Part shown: positions 8,560 through 17,812 of the stretch, in pieces
How positions within the stretch are numbered: the first letter of the stretch is position 1
Layout of the letters: each line of letters opens with the position of its first letter
Source of the DNA: Calothrix sp. NIES-2098
GTDB lineage: Bacteria > Cyanobacteriota > Cyanobacteriia > Cyanobacteriales > Nostocaceae
Direction: 5' to 3'
DNA length: 64,000 nt
Assembly (NCBI GenBank): GCA_002368175.1
Contig: AP018172.1
Span: 3,594,001-3,658,000, forward strand
The notes under the pieces: model-generated
What the model was told of the DNA's origin: nothing
What the model saw: only the letters and a program-made list of their open reading frames with translations
The model's database searches: none
Made by a program: the position numbers and the translations under genes

Positions 8560-8913
8560 ATGAAACACTTTTTATTAACTTGGCTTGGTACTGCGGTGGC
8601 TTTATTGATCACCTCTAATATTGTTGATGGCTTCGCGATTAAGAGCTTTGTGGCGGCTATGGTGGCTGCGGTGGTAATTGGGCTAGTTAATGCCTTTATT
8701 CGTCCTATTTTGCGTTTTTTAGCGTTTCCAATTACCTTACTCACGTTTGGTTTATTCACATTTGTCATCAATGCTTTGACTCTCTGGTTAGCTAGTGCGC
8801 TGACTCCTGGCTCAGGTTTTGAGATTAAGGGCTTCTTACCTGCTTTGTTGGGATCGATTGTGCTAGCGATTGTTTCTAGCGTCATTAACTATTTTCTGAG
8901 AGTGGTTGAATAA
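8560..8913 (+). CDS. Four-TM membrane protein, phage-holin-like family (YvlD type)
   Basis: 117 residues from the ATG at 8560 (MKHFLLTWLG). Four hydrophobic helices are seen (about 5-25, 29-55, 58-80, 92-112) with the conserved NAFIRPIL turn, matching the PF04020 family named after mycobacterial holins. In most bacteria these are inner-membrane proteins of unknown role and not lysis proteins. Its end overlaps the end of the convergent cobE-like gene by 29 bp (8885-8913). Confidence 0.85.
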   Translation: MKHFLLTWLGTAVALLITSNIVDGFAIKSFVAAMVAAVVIGLVNAFIRPILRFLAFPITLLTFGLFTFVINALTLWLASALTPGSGFEIKGFLPALLGSIVLAIVSSVINYFLRVVE

Positions 8914-9397
8914 CACTCGCACTTGTTTCCACTTCTTGAGCAACGGCTACCGTAACTGCTCCTGGTTCCTCCTCTACACGAAAAATTTGTTTAGGGACTA
9001 AGCACTTTACTCCTACAGCAGTCACAGATGGAGTGAGGTTAAACGAATTTGGGTTCAGAATTGTCTTGTTTTGCCATTCGATATTCGCAGCTGCCAGAAT
9101 AGCGGCGGCTTCCGCTACACTAGGAGTTCCCATTGCTTGCTCGATGATTTTAGCGGGGTTGGGAACGCATACAAGACGAAGAATTTCTGCTGGGAAGGTT
9201 GTTAACGGTAAATTGTATAGCTGGCAAAATTCTACTAAACCGACTTCTGAGGCTTTATTGTCGATGGTAGCAATACCCGCGATCGCACTTTGCGCCAGTT
9301 GATTTTCTTTAAATACTTGCTGAATTGCCGTTTCAATCAAATGTGTTGATGTACCTCGCTGACAACCAATTCCCACCCACAAATCTTTTTGATTCAC
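8885..9397 (-). CDS. cobE: CobE / CbiG C-terminal domain protein
   Basis: 170 residues from a GTG at 9397. The protein matches the CbiG C-terminal/CobE family (PF01890): N-terminal VGIGCQRGTS, central IATIDNKASEVGLVEF, and KIIEQAMGTPSVAEAAA. In cobalamin synthesis CbiG opens the ring of cobalt-precorrin-5A; the CobE-type C-terminal domain alone has an unclear helper role. Here the domain stands alone, followed by a ~50-residue extra tail that looks unstructured. No cobalamin riboswitch-like sequence is seen upstream. Confidence 0.8.
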   Translation of the reverse strand: MNQKDLWVGIGCQRGTSTHLIETAIQQVFKENQLAQSAIAGIATIDNKASEVGLVEFCQLYNLPLTTFPAEILRLVCVPNPAKIIEQAMGTPSVAEAAAILAAANIEWQNKTILNPNSFNLTPSVTAVGVKCLVPKQIFRVEEEPGAVTVAVAQEVETSASVIQPLSENS

Positions 9398-10020
9398 TAC
9401 CAGCTTGCTCCCCAGTTAAATTGAAATTTTTATTTTCTCTCTAATTTCAGGAATCAGCGTGAATTAACCTTTTTGTATGAGTTGTATACTTTCAGGTTCA
9501 GTATTATACATAAAAACTGATCTTTAGAATACTTTTACCGAAAACAAAAAACTATATATTGTGTACATCTAGCACAGTAGGAAACGCCGAGGGAGAGACA
9601 AGGTAAAAAGTAAATGTAGTCATTCATTTTTACTTTATAAATATGCTTGAGGCGCAAGCATTTTACCTTCTCTATCTTGGTGTTTCAATTTCTTCCTTCT
9701 TGTTTGTGGCAAGGGTTTAAAGGTTGCCACAAGATTTTGCTCTCTTCATTATTTATTCAAATTTTAAACTAGCCCGTGCAAATTTATCTCTATTTTATAA
9801 ATTGAGAAAATTTTATTTAATTGAAGTTTAAATTTATTTCTAAATATTTAAAATAACTTTTAAACAAAACTCTACATCCTCTAAATATCTGTTAGAGAGT
9901 ATTAATCTACACCAATATAAATACACAGATTGATTCAATTATTTAGCTACCGAAATAATAATAACTATTCAGTTATTAAGTAAAGTTCAAAATGAGGAAT
10001 ATGCTTCCTAATTAAGAATT
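9398..10020. other. AT-rich intergenic region with hairpins
   Basis: No gene is supported. Two hairpins stand out: ATGCTTG (9643-9649) with CAAGCAT (9655-9661) followed by TTTA, and TTGTGGCAA (9704-9712) with TTGCCACAA (9724-9732). Both could be terminators or part of a dispersed repeat. The remaining part up to 10020 is strongly AT-rich and may hold the promoter of the cobE-like gene at its left end. Confidence 0.5.
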
Positions 10021-10683
10021 TTAGTTTTTCAAAGCCAGTGTTAAACCATCCGCAATGGGTATGAGGCTAAGAGTAATCCGCTGGTCTTGATGTAACTTCT
10101 GATTAAAAGTGCGAATTTTGCGGGTTCTGTTATCCTGCACTTGCAGATCGGCAACTCTTCCCGACCAGAGGACATTATCGATCGCAATCAGTCCACCGGG
10201 ACGTACTAATTGCAGCGATCGCTCATAATAAGCATCATAGTTGCTCTTGTCAGCATCAATAAACGCAAAATCAAAGGTTTCAGCTTCACCTGCGGCCAGC
10301 AAACTATTCAAAGTTTCTAAAGCTGGGGCAATATGCAGGTCAATTTTATCTGCCACCCCTGCTTGCTGCCAATAACGCCGAGCGATCGCAGTAAACTCTT
10401 CATTGACATCACAGGCTACCACCTTGCCATCAGGAGGTAACGCTAAAGCCACCACCAGCGTGCTGTATCCTGTAAAAACTCCTAACTCTAAAGTCTTTTT
10501 AGCACCGATTAATTGCACCAACAACGCCATAAACTGCCCTTGTTCTGGCGCAATTTGCATCCTAGCCATCGGATGCTGGGCGGTTTCTTGGCGCAATTGA
10601 GCTAGAATTTCTGATTCTCGCAAAGAGACAGAAAGTAAATAATTATAAAGATTTGGTTCGAGTCCCAGAGTTTGGTTTGTCAT
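10021..10683 (-). CDS. Class I SAM-dependent O-methyltransferase
   Basis: 220 residues, of the PF01596 family that includes caffeoyl-CoA and catechol O-methyltransferases. The SAM-binding motif I is LELGVFTGYSTLVVALAL; the Asp that binds SAM ribose is in VVACDVNEEF; the metal-binding acidic motif is FAFIDADKSNYDAYYE; and IDNVLWSGRV is the conserved substrate-side loop. It is a soluble, probably Mg-dependent enzyme. The natural substrate cannot be told from sequence. Length is normal. The next gene diverges from it across ~40 bp. Confidence 0.9.
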   Translation of the reverse strand: MTNQTLGLEPNLYNYLLSVSLRESEILAQLRQETAQHPMARMQIAPEQGQFMALLVQLIGAKKTLELGVFTGYSTLVVALALPPDGKVVACDVNEEFTAIARRYWQQAGVADKIDLHIAPALETLNSLLAAGEAETFDFAFIDADKSNYDAYYERSLQLVRPGGLIAIDNVLWSGRVADLQVQDNRTRKIRTFNQKLHQDQRITLSLIPIADGLTLALKN

Positions 10684-10724
10684 AAAAGTGTAATTTTGGT
10701 TAAGCGATCGCTATTCGCTAGACT

Positions 10725-11147
10725 ATGCCAAACCTTAAAGATGATAACAATGCCCTACGTGAAGTGTTAACCAATGCTAAAGCGATCGCTGTAGTTGGTC
10801 ACTCAGATAGACCAAATCGTACTAGCTATCAAATTGCCCAATTTTTGAGACAAGTAGGTTACACAGTCTATCCCGTCAACCCCTTAGTAAAAGAGATTGA
10901 TGGTCAGCCTTGCTATCCTTCGCTTCAAGAGGTTCCCCAAAAAATAGATATTGTGAATATCTTTCGGCGTTCTGAATATCTGCCAGAAATTATCGCAGAT
11001 GCAATTGCGGTTAATGCCACAACTGTGTGGGCACAATTAGGTATTTCGGATCGAGAGTCAGCAGAAAAAGCCCTAGATGCAGGGTTGAACGTCATCATGG
11101 ATGCTTGTATCAAAGTTGAGTATCTGCGGTTGGGGATAGGTGAATAA
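10725..11147 (+). CDS. CoA-binding domain protein (YccU-like)
   Basis: 140 residues; a single Rossmann-type CoA_binding_2 domain with the marks IAVVGHSDRPNRTSYQIA near the N-terminus, YPVNPLVKEIDGQPCYPSL in the middle and NVIMDACIKVEY near the end. These small proteins bind CoA or acyl-CoA and have no settled role. It is divergent from the O-methyltransferase gene with an AGCGATCGCT HIP1 site between them. Confidence 0.88.
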   Translation: MPNLKDDNNALREVLTNAKAIAVVGHSDRPNRTSYQIAQFLRQVGYTVYPVNPLVKEIDGQPCYPSLQEVPQKIDIVNIFRRSEYLPEIIADAIAVNATTVWAQLGISDRESAEKALDAGLNVIMDACIKVEYLRLGIGE

Positions 11148-11303
11148 ACTGCTGATTTTTTACTTACATTCTGACGCAGATTAATATACTTGATGCCTTA
11201 AAAGCGGAAATTAGAATCCTTAGTAGATGAGGGATTGGGATTTTATTTTGGATTTTTCTATTGTTGATTTATAACTCAAGCAGGCTACTAATGATGTAAA
11301 TTT

Positions 11304-11534
11304 TTAATAAAAGAATTCCTGTAAATTCTTATAGCGGTTATAACTGTCTAGCCACTGCTTACAAGCTTCTAGAACTAATTTCCTTTCTTCTTCAGTCCAT
11401 TGTTCTTCTTCTTTGTTAGAAGCTAAAATCTTGGCTACCTTAGCTGCTTTGTCGTATTTTACTCCATATTTGACTAGATCTGTATGATATATTCGCTCTT
11501 TATCCTCATTAGATAGATAAAAATTGTATTGCAT
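11304..11534 (-). CDS. Small charged hypothetical protein
   Basis: 76 residues, rich in Lys/Glu and Tyr (for example KEEEQWTEEERKLVLEACKQWL), predicted mostly helical and soluble. I recognise no family. The base composition of the frame and a stable amino-acid profile favour coding, but no clear ribosome binding site is seen ahead of the ATG, so the call is tentative. Confidence 0.45.
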   Translation of the reverse strand: MQYNFYLSNEDKERIYHTDLVKYGVKYDKAAKVAKILASNKEEEQWTEEERKLVLEACKQWLDSYNRYKNLQEFFY

Positions 11535-12063
11535 GGTCTAGCTGGATAGGAACAAGGAACACAAATAAAGTTTTACAAAGCTAAAAGCGCTATTACTTCT
11601 CTCCTAGGTGTGATAAGCACTTGTACTTAAACATTTCTTTATTTTTGATAAAAGAATTAAAAGCAGGCATTACTGAGCAAAACTGTTGCGAGACAATGGT
11701 TCCGAAAATATATGTATCTTCATAGCTAATTTGGTATAACCAAAGACTATACTTAGTGAATCCAAAAAATTTGAAACACTGTACAAGCCTGGCTTGTGCT
11801 TCAGTATTTTTACTGCTAAATTCTGTTATGGACTAGATTTAAAGCTAGCTCCTAGACAGCAGAGTTGCATTAGCGATCGCTGCGCGTTATCCAATAAAAA
11901 CTTGTAGGAACAATTTAACAGCCTATCTGGAATAACACTTGACCGTGTTGTAAGAACTACATAACTGACCAAAAAAGGTGGAAGGATGAATATTTCGCCA
12001 CTTATAAGCTCATAGTTCACATTTCATCCTTTAGCTAACTTTTATCAATCAGAGGTTTCTGCA
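11535..12063. other. Intergenic region before the GH13 gene
   Basis: About 530 bp, AT-rich, with one HIP1 site near 11875. A 64-codon minus-strand frame (11826-12020) shows no family features and is not called. The right end holds an AGAGG-like ribosome binding site (12051-12055) for the gene at 12064. Nothing else is identified. Confidence 0.5.
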
Positions 12064-14064
12064 ATGGTTATCGATTTATTGAGCCGCAAAAAGACTCACT
12101 TTGTCTTGTGGCGTCCCAATTATTTAGCAACAACCCCCACACTCTACATTGGCAGCAGCAATCCCGAAGATCCCAGTCAAATAAATAAATTAGGAGAATT
12201 TCCGCTTCATCAGTCTCCCGAATTCCCTGAATTGTGGGAAGTCTCAGCGCAAGAGTGCGGTCTCAAAGAAGGACAAGTCTACTTTTACTGGTTTAAAGTT
12301 CGCAACACAGATCCTTACGATCCCGCTAATGTTAACCAAATTCTTTACTGCACAGATCCGACAGCCACAACTGTAGACCGACGGAAATCTGCACCCACAC
12401 CATCAGAACCTGGAGGAGTTGCGAGTTTCGATCCCGCAAGCGTGGTGCTATATCAAAATGGGACACTGATTCCTTGCGATCCCGAAGGCCAAACGGTGAA
12501 TTGGGAAGGCGATACCTCTTTGGATAACCTACCAACCAATAATCGCTTGGTAATCTATGAATTACCTACCCGCTGGACGAGGATTAGCTCAAAAGGAACG
12601 ATTGAAGAAGGAAACGGTACATTTCGCGATATCCTGGCTTTGTTGATCCCACAAGCAACTGCTCCTAACTTTCGCACAGTCCGTACTTTAAATAACCGCG
12701 CGCATCTTGTGGAATTGGGAGTCAATGCACTAGAACTCTTACCACCAGAAGATAGTGATGATAATCTAGAGTGGGGTTATGGAACAGCAAATTATTTTGC
12801 ACCGGATTTTGATTTAGGACGCCCCAACGATCAATCAGCACCGACTGCTTCTAGTGATTTAGCTAATCTCATCAAAGTTTGCCATCAGCGTGGTTTGCGC
12901 TTTTTTATTGACGTGGTGATGGCATTTTCACGTAATAATCCTTACCATAACGTTAATTTTTTAGATTTTTACCTCAAATGGGGTAGCGGAGATCCCGAAC
13001 AAGGTAATAGAGACGGGTTTGGTGGAGATTTATTTAAGTACAATTATTGGGTAGAAGGTTATCACCCAATTACCGGGCAAAAATCATCGTTAGTTCCAGC
13101 CCGTGAATACTTGAAAGCCCATATAGCCCACTGGTTAGAATACTATCGGGTGGATGGTTTGCGGCTGGATAGTGTAAATAATGTTGCTAACTACGACTTT
13201 TTGCAAGAATTCAAAGACTTTGCCCGCACCTTATGGGATAAAAGGGGAGGAACAGGCGATCGCTTTTTGGTAGTTGGAGAAGAGTTAAGCGTACCCTTGT
13301 CTCTAGTGCATCAAAATCGGTTAGATGGACTGTGGAACGAAAAATTCAAGCAAATCATTCGCCAGGTAATTTTAGGTAAGAATGCTTGGGATGAACCTAG
13401 CTTTGAATGGAGTGTCCGCAAACTCATTGATTGTCGTAACTTAGGCTTTACAGATGGTTCCCAAGCAGTAAATTACCTGACTTCCCATGATGTTGGCGGC
13501 TATGGTAACGAACGCTTCTTCAACTACTTAGTTAGTAATGGCATTAATCATACTGAACCGCGGATTAAGCTGGCTTTTGTCTGCTTGCTAACTGCTGTCG
13601 GAATTCCCATGATTCTCGCTGGTGACGAATTTGCCGATCAACAGGATTTAGGACTTACTGACGAACATGGCAATCACAAACAGATAGATCCAGTAAACTA
13701 CAGCCGCGTGAAAGACGATTGGCGACAACGCATCTTCCAATATGTTGCTCGGTTAGTTCGCTTCCGCAAAACTTCTGATGCTTTAGCCGTGAATGATACC
13801 GAGTTTCTTCATAGTGACTTCAGTGACGGCAAACGAGTTCTAGTTTGGCAGCGTGGCAATCAAGCTGATAATTTAGTAGTAGTTGTAGCAAATTTCTCTG
13901 ACTACGGCACACCTTGGGGTTCTGAGTACAGAGTTCCCAACTGGCCTGCAACTCCAGATGGCAAGCAATGGAAAGAAATCACTCAGGAGAGAATAGTGCC
14001 ATCAGAATGGGTGGGTAGAGAAGGTATCTTCCCTTGGGAAGCTAAGGTTTACACGCTGGTTTAA
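12064..14064 (+). CDS. GH13-family alpha-glucan hydrolase
   Basis: 666 residues. An N-terminal beta-sandwich-like region (~1-140) precedes a TIM-barrel. Catalytic residues of family GH13 are visible: nucleophile D369 in GLRLDSVNN, acid/base E406 in VVGEELS, and D476 in TSHDVGG. The region NALELLPPEDSDDNLEWGYG is the first barrel strand and substrate loop. A C-terminal beta domain (~580-666) follows. The layout resembles isoamylase/pullulanase-type or maltogenic enzymes acting on glycogen-like polymers; the exact specificity is not readable. No signal peptide, so it should act on cytoplasmic glycogen. A hairpin terminator follows. Confidence 0.88.
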   Translation: MVIDLLSRKKTHFVLWRPNYLATTPTLYIGSSNPEDPSQINKLGEFPLHQSPEFPELWEVSAQECGLKEGQVYFYWFKVRNTDPYDPANVNQILYCTDPTATTVDRRKSAPTPSEPGGVASFDPASVVLYQNGTLIPCDPEGQTVNWEGDTSLDNLPTNNRLVIYELPTRWTRISSKGTIEEGNGTFRDILALLIPQATAPNFRTVRTLNNRAHLVELGVNALELLPPEDSDDNLEWGYGTANYFAPDFDLGRPNDQSAPTASSDLANLIKVCHQRGLRFFIDVVMAFSRNNPYHNVNFLDFYLKWGSGDPEQGNRDGFGGDLFKYNYWVEGYHPITGQKSSLVPAREYLKAHIAHWLEYYRVDGLRLDSVNNVANYDFLQEFKDFARTLWDKRGGTGDRFLVVGEELSVPLSLVHQNRLDGLWNEKFKQIIRQVILGKNAWDEPSFEWSVRKLIDCRNLGFTDGSQAVNYLTSHDVGGYGNERFFNYLVSNGINHTEPRIKLAFVCLLTAVGIPMILAGDEFADQQDLGLTDEHGNHKQIDPVNYSRVKDDWRQRIFQYVARLVRFRKTSDALAVNDTEFLHSDFSDGKRVLVWQRGNQADNLVVVVANFSDYGTPWGSEYRVPNWPATPDGKQWKEITQERIVPSEWVGREGIFPWEAKVYTLV

Positions 14065-14081
14065 GATTTAGACAAATCAAG

Positions 14082-14122
14082 ATGGCTTTGTCGATTGTCA
14101 GGATTGGCAAAGCCATTGGTTT
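14082..14122 (+). terminator. Hairpin terminator after GH13 gene
   Basis: Perfect 9-bp stem ATGGCTTTG (14082-14090) with CAAAGCCAT (14108-14116), 17-nt loop, followed by TGGTTTTAG. It lies 18 bp after the stop of the GH13 gene. Confidence 0.6.
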
Positions 14123-14224
14123 TAGTAGCAAAAATTAAGGAAGCGATCGCCGTTTGCGAGTTGACTCCAGTTATCCTCAACGCAGTAAAATCGCAGAAGC
14201 GCAAATTTAAGCACTGCATCGAGT

Positions 14225-15046
14225 GTGAAAACTGACAGCATTTTTTACCGTCTTTTTCAAGAATTTCCGGAGATATTTTTTGAATTGATTGGGAACCCAT
14301 CCCAAACAGCAGATACTTACCAATTCTCCTCTATCGAAATTAAGCAAACTGCTTTTCGCATAGATGGTGTGTTTCTGCCCACGCAAGGAGAAAACAACCC
14401 AATTTACTTTGTCGAAGTCCAGTTTCAACCCGACACAGAAATTTATTCACGCTTATTTTCAGAAATTTTTTTATACCTGCGTCAAAATCAACCAAAGAAT
14501 TCCTGGCAAGGAGTAGTAATTTATCCTACGCGCAGTCTAGATATATCAGATATCAATAATTACAGTGAATTGTTCGCTAGTCAGCGCGTTACTCGGATTT
14601 ATCTTGATGAATTAGGTGAAATAGCATCGTTACCAGTTGGCATTGCTACCATTAAATTAATCGTTGAAAATGAAGATACAGCAATTATTACTGCCAGGGA
14701 GTTAATTAACAGAAGCCAACAAGAAATTAATCCAGAAGTAAAACAACGGCAGTTATTAGAATTGATAGAGACAATCTTGGTTTATAAGTTTCCCACTATG
14801 AGTCGAGAGGAAATAGAAAGTATGTTTGGTTTAAGTGAGTTGAAGCAGACAAGAGTTTATCAAGAAGCTAAACAAGAAGGCAAGCAAGAAGGCTTGAAAG
14901 AAGGCAAGCAAGAAGGACGCTTGGAAGCAAAATTAGAAGCTGTAACTCGACTGTTAGCTTTAGGTTTGACAGTAGAACAGATAGCACAAGTCTTGGATTT
15001 GGAAATTGCACAAGTTGAACAAGCTGCGCAACTGAGAGGAGATTGA
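14225..15046 (+). CDS. Rpn/DUF2887-family putative nuclease
   Basis: 273 residues from a GTG at 14225. The N-terminal half (KTDSIFYRLFQEFPEIFFEL, then the FRIDGVFLP and IYFVEVQFQPD strands) is the PD-(D/E)xK-like fold of Rpn recombination-promoting nuclease/DUF2887 proteins, with D in RIDG, E and Q in VEVQFQ as likely active-site residues. The C-terminal part contains a KQEGKQEGLKEGKQEG run and a short helical tail ending in LDLEIAQVEQAAQL, typical of cyanobacterial members. These proteins occur in many copies in Nostocales genomes and behave like selfish or defence-linked genes. Cytosolic. Stands alone. Confidence 0.8.
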   Translation: MKTDSIFYRLFQEFPEIFFELIGNPSQTADTYQFSSIEIKQTAFRIDGVFLPTQGENNPIYFVEVQFQPDTEIYSRLFSEIFLYLRQNQPKNSWQGVVIYPTRSLDISDINNYSELFASQRVTRIYLDELGEIASLPVGIATIKLIVENEDTAIITARELINRSQQEINPEVKQRQLLELIETILVYKFPTMSREEIESMFGLSELKQTRVYQEAKQEGKQEGLKEGKQEGRLEAKLEAVTRLLALGLTVEQIAQVLDLEIAQVEQAAQLRGD

Positions 15047-15084
15047 AAATATTTTCGGTTTGAATTATTGAAGGCTAGTCCGGG

Positions 15085-15591
15085 ATGTATATGCCAGATG
15101 CACAAAATAAGGCAATTGTATTGCAAATGTACAACTCCTTCGATCGAGGTAATTTAGAAGCAGTGCAGGAGTTGCTTGCAGCAAATTTTGTTGCTCACAT
15201 ACCAGGTGCTAGCGAACCGCTGAATCGTGAAGCATTCGTGCAGTCTGTACTGATGACTTTTCGTTCTGCTTTTCCTGATGGGATGCACCAATTTGAAGAT
15301 GTCATTGCCGAAGCCGATAAAGTTGTGACGCGCGGCACTTTTAGCGGTACTCATCGCGGAGAATTACAAGGTATTCCTCCCACAGGCAAGCAAATCACCA
15401 TCCCATTTTTTCATATCGATCGCATCGTAGATGGTAAACTCGTGGAACACTGGGGTCAAAGTGACTTGTTAAGCTTGATGCAGCAAGTGGGAATTATTCC
15501 CATACCAGGGCCAAGTTTGATTGTCCGAAAATTATATTTGGCGGTAAGCGAAGCTATACCGAAGGCTTATCGCTTCAATTACAAGATTTAA
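15085..15591 (+). CDS. SnoaL-like ester cyclase/polyketide cyclase-fold protein
   Basis: 168 residues from the ATG at 15085 (a second ATG at 15091 is equally likely). The protein has the NTF2-like alpha+beta fold of SnoaL-type proteins: NLEAVQELLAANFVAHIPG, then FPDGMHQFEDVIAEADKVV, RGTFSGTHRGELQGIPPTG and KLVEHWGQSD. In the family this cone-shaped domain binds a hydrophobic ligand and may isomerise or cyclise it. No substrate can be given. A short extra tail follows the domain. Confidence 0.82.
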   Translation: MYMPDAQNKAIVLQMYNSFDRGNLEAVQELLAANFVAHIPGASEPLNREAFVQSVLMTFRSAFPDGMHQFEDVIAEADKVVTRGTFSGTHRGELQGIPPTGKQITIPFFHIDRIVDGKLVEHWGQSDLLSLMQQVGIIPIPGPSLIVRKLYLAVSEAIPKAYRFNYKI

Positions 15592-15626
15592 GAAATATCA
15601 TTAATTTTGCATTTTGAATTGTTTGT

Positions 15627-16682
15627 ATGCTGACTCTATCTCCTAGCCTGAAAGCTAGACTCTCTCAACCCCTAAAAATTGGATCTTTTGAAGTCAACAG
15701 CCGGGTTTTACAGTCGCCTTTATCTGGGGTGACGGATCTGGTGTTTCGCCGTTTGGTACGTCGCTATGCACCAGATTCAATGATGTATACAGAAATGGTG
15801 AATGCTACGGGGTTGCACTATGTCAAAGAGTTACCCAAAATCATGGAGGTAGACCCTAACGAACGACCAATTAGTATCCAGTTATTTGATTGTCGTCCAG
15901 ATTTCTTAGCAGAAGCAGCAGTAAAAGCAGTTGCCGAAGGTGCGGATACTGTTGATATTAATATGGGTTGTCCAGTAAATAAAATTACCAAGAATGGCGG
16001 TGGTTCTTCACTGTTACGTCAACCAGAAGTTGCCGAAGCAATTATTCGGGAAGTAGTGAAAGCTGTTGATGTACCAGTAACAGTAAAAACTCGCATTGGC
16101 TGGAACGATAAAGAAATTACAATTCTCGATTTTGCCAAGCGCATGGAAGACGCAGGCGCAAAAATGATCACGGTGCATGGACGCACCCGTGCCCAAGGGT
16201 ACAATGGTCATGCTCGCTGGGAATGGATTGCTCGTGTCAAAGAAGTACTTTCTATCCCAGTCATTGGTAATGGGGATATTTTCTCAGTTGAAGCGGCGGT
16301 GAAATGCTTAGAACAAACTGGTGCTGACGGTGTTATGTGTTCTCGTGGGACTTTAGGTTATCCGTTTTTGGTAGGAGAAGTTGATTACTTCTTGAAAACT
16401 GGGGAACTGTTACCACCACCAACGCCAATTCAACGCTTGGAATGCGCGCGCGAACATTTACAGGCTTTGTGGGAATATAAAGGCGATCGCGGTGTTCGTC
16501 AAGCCCGCAAGCACATGACTTGGTACGCTAAAGGCTTTGTCGGTGCTGCTGATTTGCGCGGACAGTTAAGTGTAGTAGAAACTGTTAATCAAGGTTTAGA
16601 TTTGATCGATCGAGCAATTGAACAATTAGCTAATGGTTATGAACCAGAAGTCGATACAGAATCGAGCTTCGCTATGGTTTGA
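15627..16682 (+). CDS. dus: tRNA-dihydrouridine synthase (NifR3/DusB-like)
   Basis: 351 residues. An FMN-dependent TIM-barrel enzyme that reduces uridines in the D-loop of tRNA using NAD(P)H. Seen are SPLSGVTDLVFRRLVRRY at the start, the catalytic Cys in VDINMGCPVNKITKNGGG, the FMN-phosphate strands VTVKTRIGW and MITVHGRTRAQGY, and PVIGNGDIFS and DGVMCSRGTLGYPFL near the flavin site. A C-terminal helical tRNA-binding domain covers ~265-345. The paralogue (A, B or C) cannot be set with certainty; B/NifR3 fits best. The neighbouring hairpin separates it from the convergent gene. Confidence 0.92.
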   Translation: MLTLSPSLKARLSQPLKIGSFEVNSRVLQSPLSGVTDLVFRRLVRRYAPDSMMYTEMVNATGLHYVKELPKIMEVDPNERPISIQLFDCRPDFLAEAAVKAVAEGADTVDINMGCPVNKITKNGGGSSLLRQPEVAEAIIREVVKAVDVPVTVKTRIGWNDKEITILDFAKRMEDAGAKMITVHGRTRAQGYNGHARWEWIARVKEVLSIPVIGNGDIFSVEAAVKCLEQTGADGVMCSRGTLGYPFLVGEVDYFLKTGELLPPPTPIQRLECAREHLQALWEYKGDRGVRQARKHMTWYAKGFVGAADLRGQLSVVETVNQGLDLIDRAIEQLANGYEPEVDTESSFAMV

Positions 16683-16756
16683 TCGAAATCTTATGTAGAT
16701 AACAGCTTAAGTAAGCGATCGGCCAAAATATCCTACTTAATATTGGTTTGTTTCAT

Positions 16757-16780
16757 TAATCAGGGCTTTAGCCCTGATTA
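16757..16780. terminator. Hairpin between convergent genes
   Basis: Perfect 10-bp stem TAATCAGGGC (16757-16766) with GCCCTGATTA (16771-16780), loop TTTA. It lies between dus (plus) and the PEP-CTERM gene (minus) and may serve both. There is only a short A run after it and no strong U tract, so it could equally be a dispersed inverted repeat (GGGCTTTAGCCC type). Confidence 0.55.
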
Positions 16781-16822
16781 AAAGGTGATTTACCTAAGAG
16801 AAATAATGAAACTAACTGCTAC

Positions 16823-17812
16823 TTAGATTGATTTAACAGGCTGGCGTTTGCCCAAAGATAAACTCAATAACGTAGCGATTAATCCTAATCCTATTAAAGG
16901 TGTGGGTTCAGGAACTTCCGTAGGTTGAGAATGACTAGTTTTTGGTACATCTGGTAAATTGCCATTAAACAAGTAGTTGTGAGATTCTCCATTGCCAGTT
17001 AAAGAAGCTACGACTACGTTACCGTTAACTTGACCATTATTGAAATTGAAATTAGCCAAAGGAGCAAGAATGCTACCTTCGATACTAATTCCACTAGCAG
17101 TTAAGTTTGTGGCTTCATAAAAGTTGTAAATAACTTTTTGCTTGTTTGTGCCGATGATATTAAACCCAAAATTTTGCAGTGAAACATTCGTGCCGCTGAT
17201 ATTAACAACAACAGTTGAATTCGTGTCGCCTTTAATTTCAAAATAATTTGTCTTAGAAACATCTGCTCCAGAAAGATTAAACACATTGAAAGCAGTACTA
17301 CTACCGTTCAGGTTAATACCACCCCAAGATTGAACGGTTGTATTTCCTGTCGGAGTCAAGCCTGCCAAATATTGAGATAGCGATCGCAATTCTGCCCCAG
17401 CAGCGTTAAAATCAATCGGATTTCCCTTGCTGAGACTGCCATTGGGGAATCCTACATTACTGGCAACATTGGCAGTTCCTCCATAAACAGCATTACCGTG
17501 GTACACTTGACCATTGCTTAAAGTTAAGTTCTGTCCAGCTACCACTACATTGCCGCTATTATTAGCAAGTTTATTGCCGATGCCGCCAACAAAATTTACA
17601 TTACCACCAGCAGCTAGTTTGCCTTCAATATCTGTGTATTGCTGAGATACATTTCCTAAAGCAAATACATTGTAATTAGAAGCAACTCCTAATTGCGCTG
17701 CATTGACTGTTTGAAAGAAACCTCCCGCTAGAGTTACAACCATAGGAGCTGCTATCCAACCCCAAAAATAGTTTTTTGATTTCATACTTTGCATTTTCAT
17801 CCTATTCATCAA
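16823..17812 (-). CDS. Choice-of-anchor A exoprotein with PEP-CTERM anchor
   Basis: 329 residues. Residues ~14-38 are a signal peptide (cleavage after VNAA). The main body (~40-290) is the Gly/Asn-rich beta-helix-like 'choice-of-anchor A' domain (ASNYNVFALGNVSQQYTDIEG ... GNVNFVGG ... NFNNGQVNGNVVVASL). The C-terminus has the PEP-CTERM sorting pattern: VPEPTP, a hydrophobic helix (LIGLGLIATLLSLSLG), then the basic end KRQPVKSI. Such proteins are exported and processed by an exosortase (EpsH-type), often with exopolysaccharide. No exosortase gene is in this window. Several ATG starts lie in the first 12 residues, and any of them would fit. Confidence 0.9.
   Translation of the reverse strand: MMNRMKMQSMKSKNYFWGWIAAPMVVTLAGGFFQTVNAAQLGVASNYNVFALGNVSQQYTDIEGKLAAGGNVNFVGGIGNKLANNSGNVVVAGQNLTLSNGQVYHGNAVYGGTANVASNVGFPNGSLSKGNPIDFNAAGAELRSLSQYLAGLTPTGNTTVQSWGGINLNGSSTAFNVFNLSGADVSKTNYFEIKGDTNSTVVVNISGTNVSLQNFGFNIIGTNKQKVIYNFYEATNLTASGISIEGSILAPLANFNFNNGQVNGNVVVASLTGNGESHNYLFNGNLPDVPKTSHSQPTEVPEPTPLIGLGLIATLLSLSLGKRQPVKSI

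Noticed and set aside
8560..8913. Phage holin in a prophage
   Set aside because: The family name refers to a holin, but there are no phage genes nearby and chromosomal members are ordinary membrane proteins.
9398..9600. Possible cobalamin riboswitch upstream of cobE
   Set aside because: No B12-box-like GCCACTG element is seen, and the leader is mostly AT-rich.
10630..10665. tRNA T-arm-like GGTTCGAGTCCCAGAG
   Set aside because: It lies inside the O-methyltransferase gene, and no matching acceptor or anticodon arm is present.
11826..12020. 64-codon minus-strand frame
   Set aside because: No family, no RBS, and a composition like the surrounding intergenic DNA.
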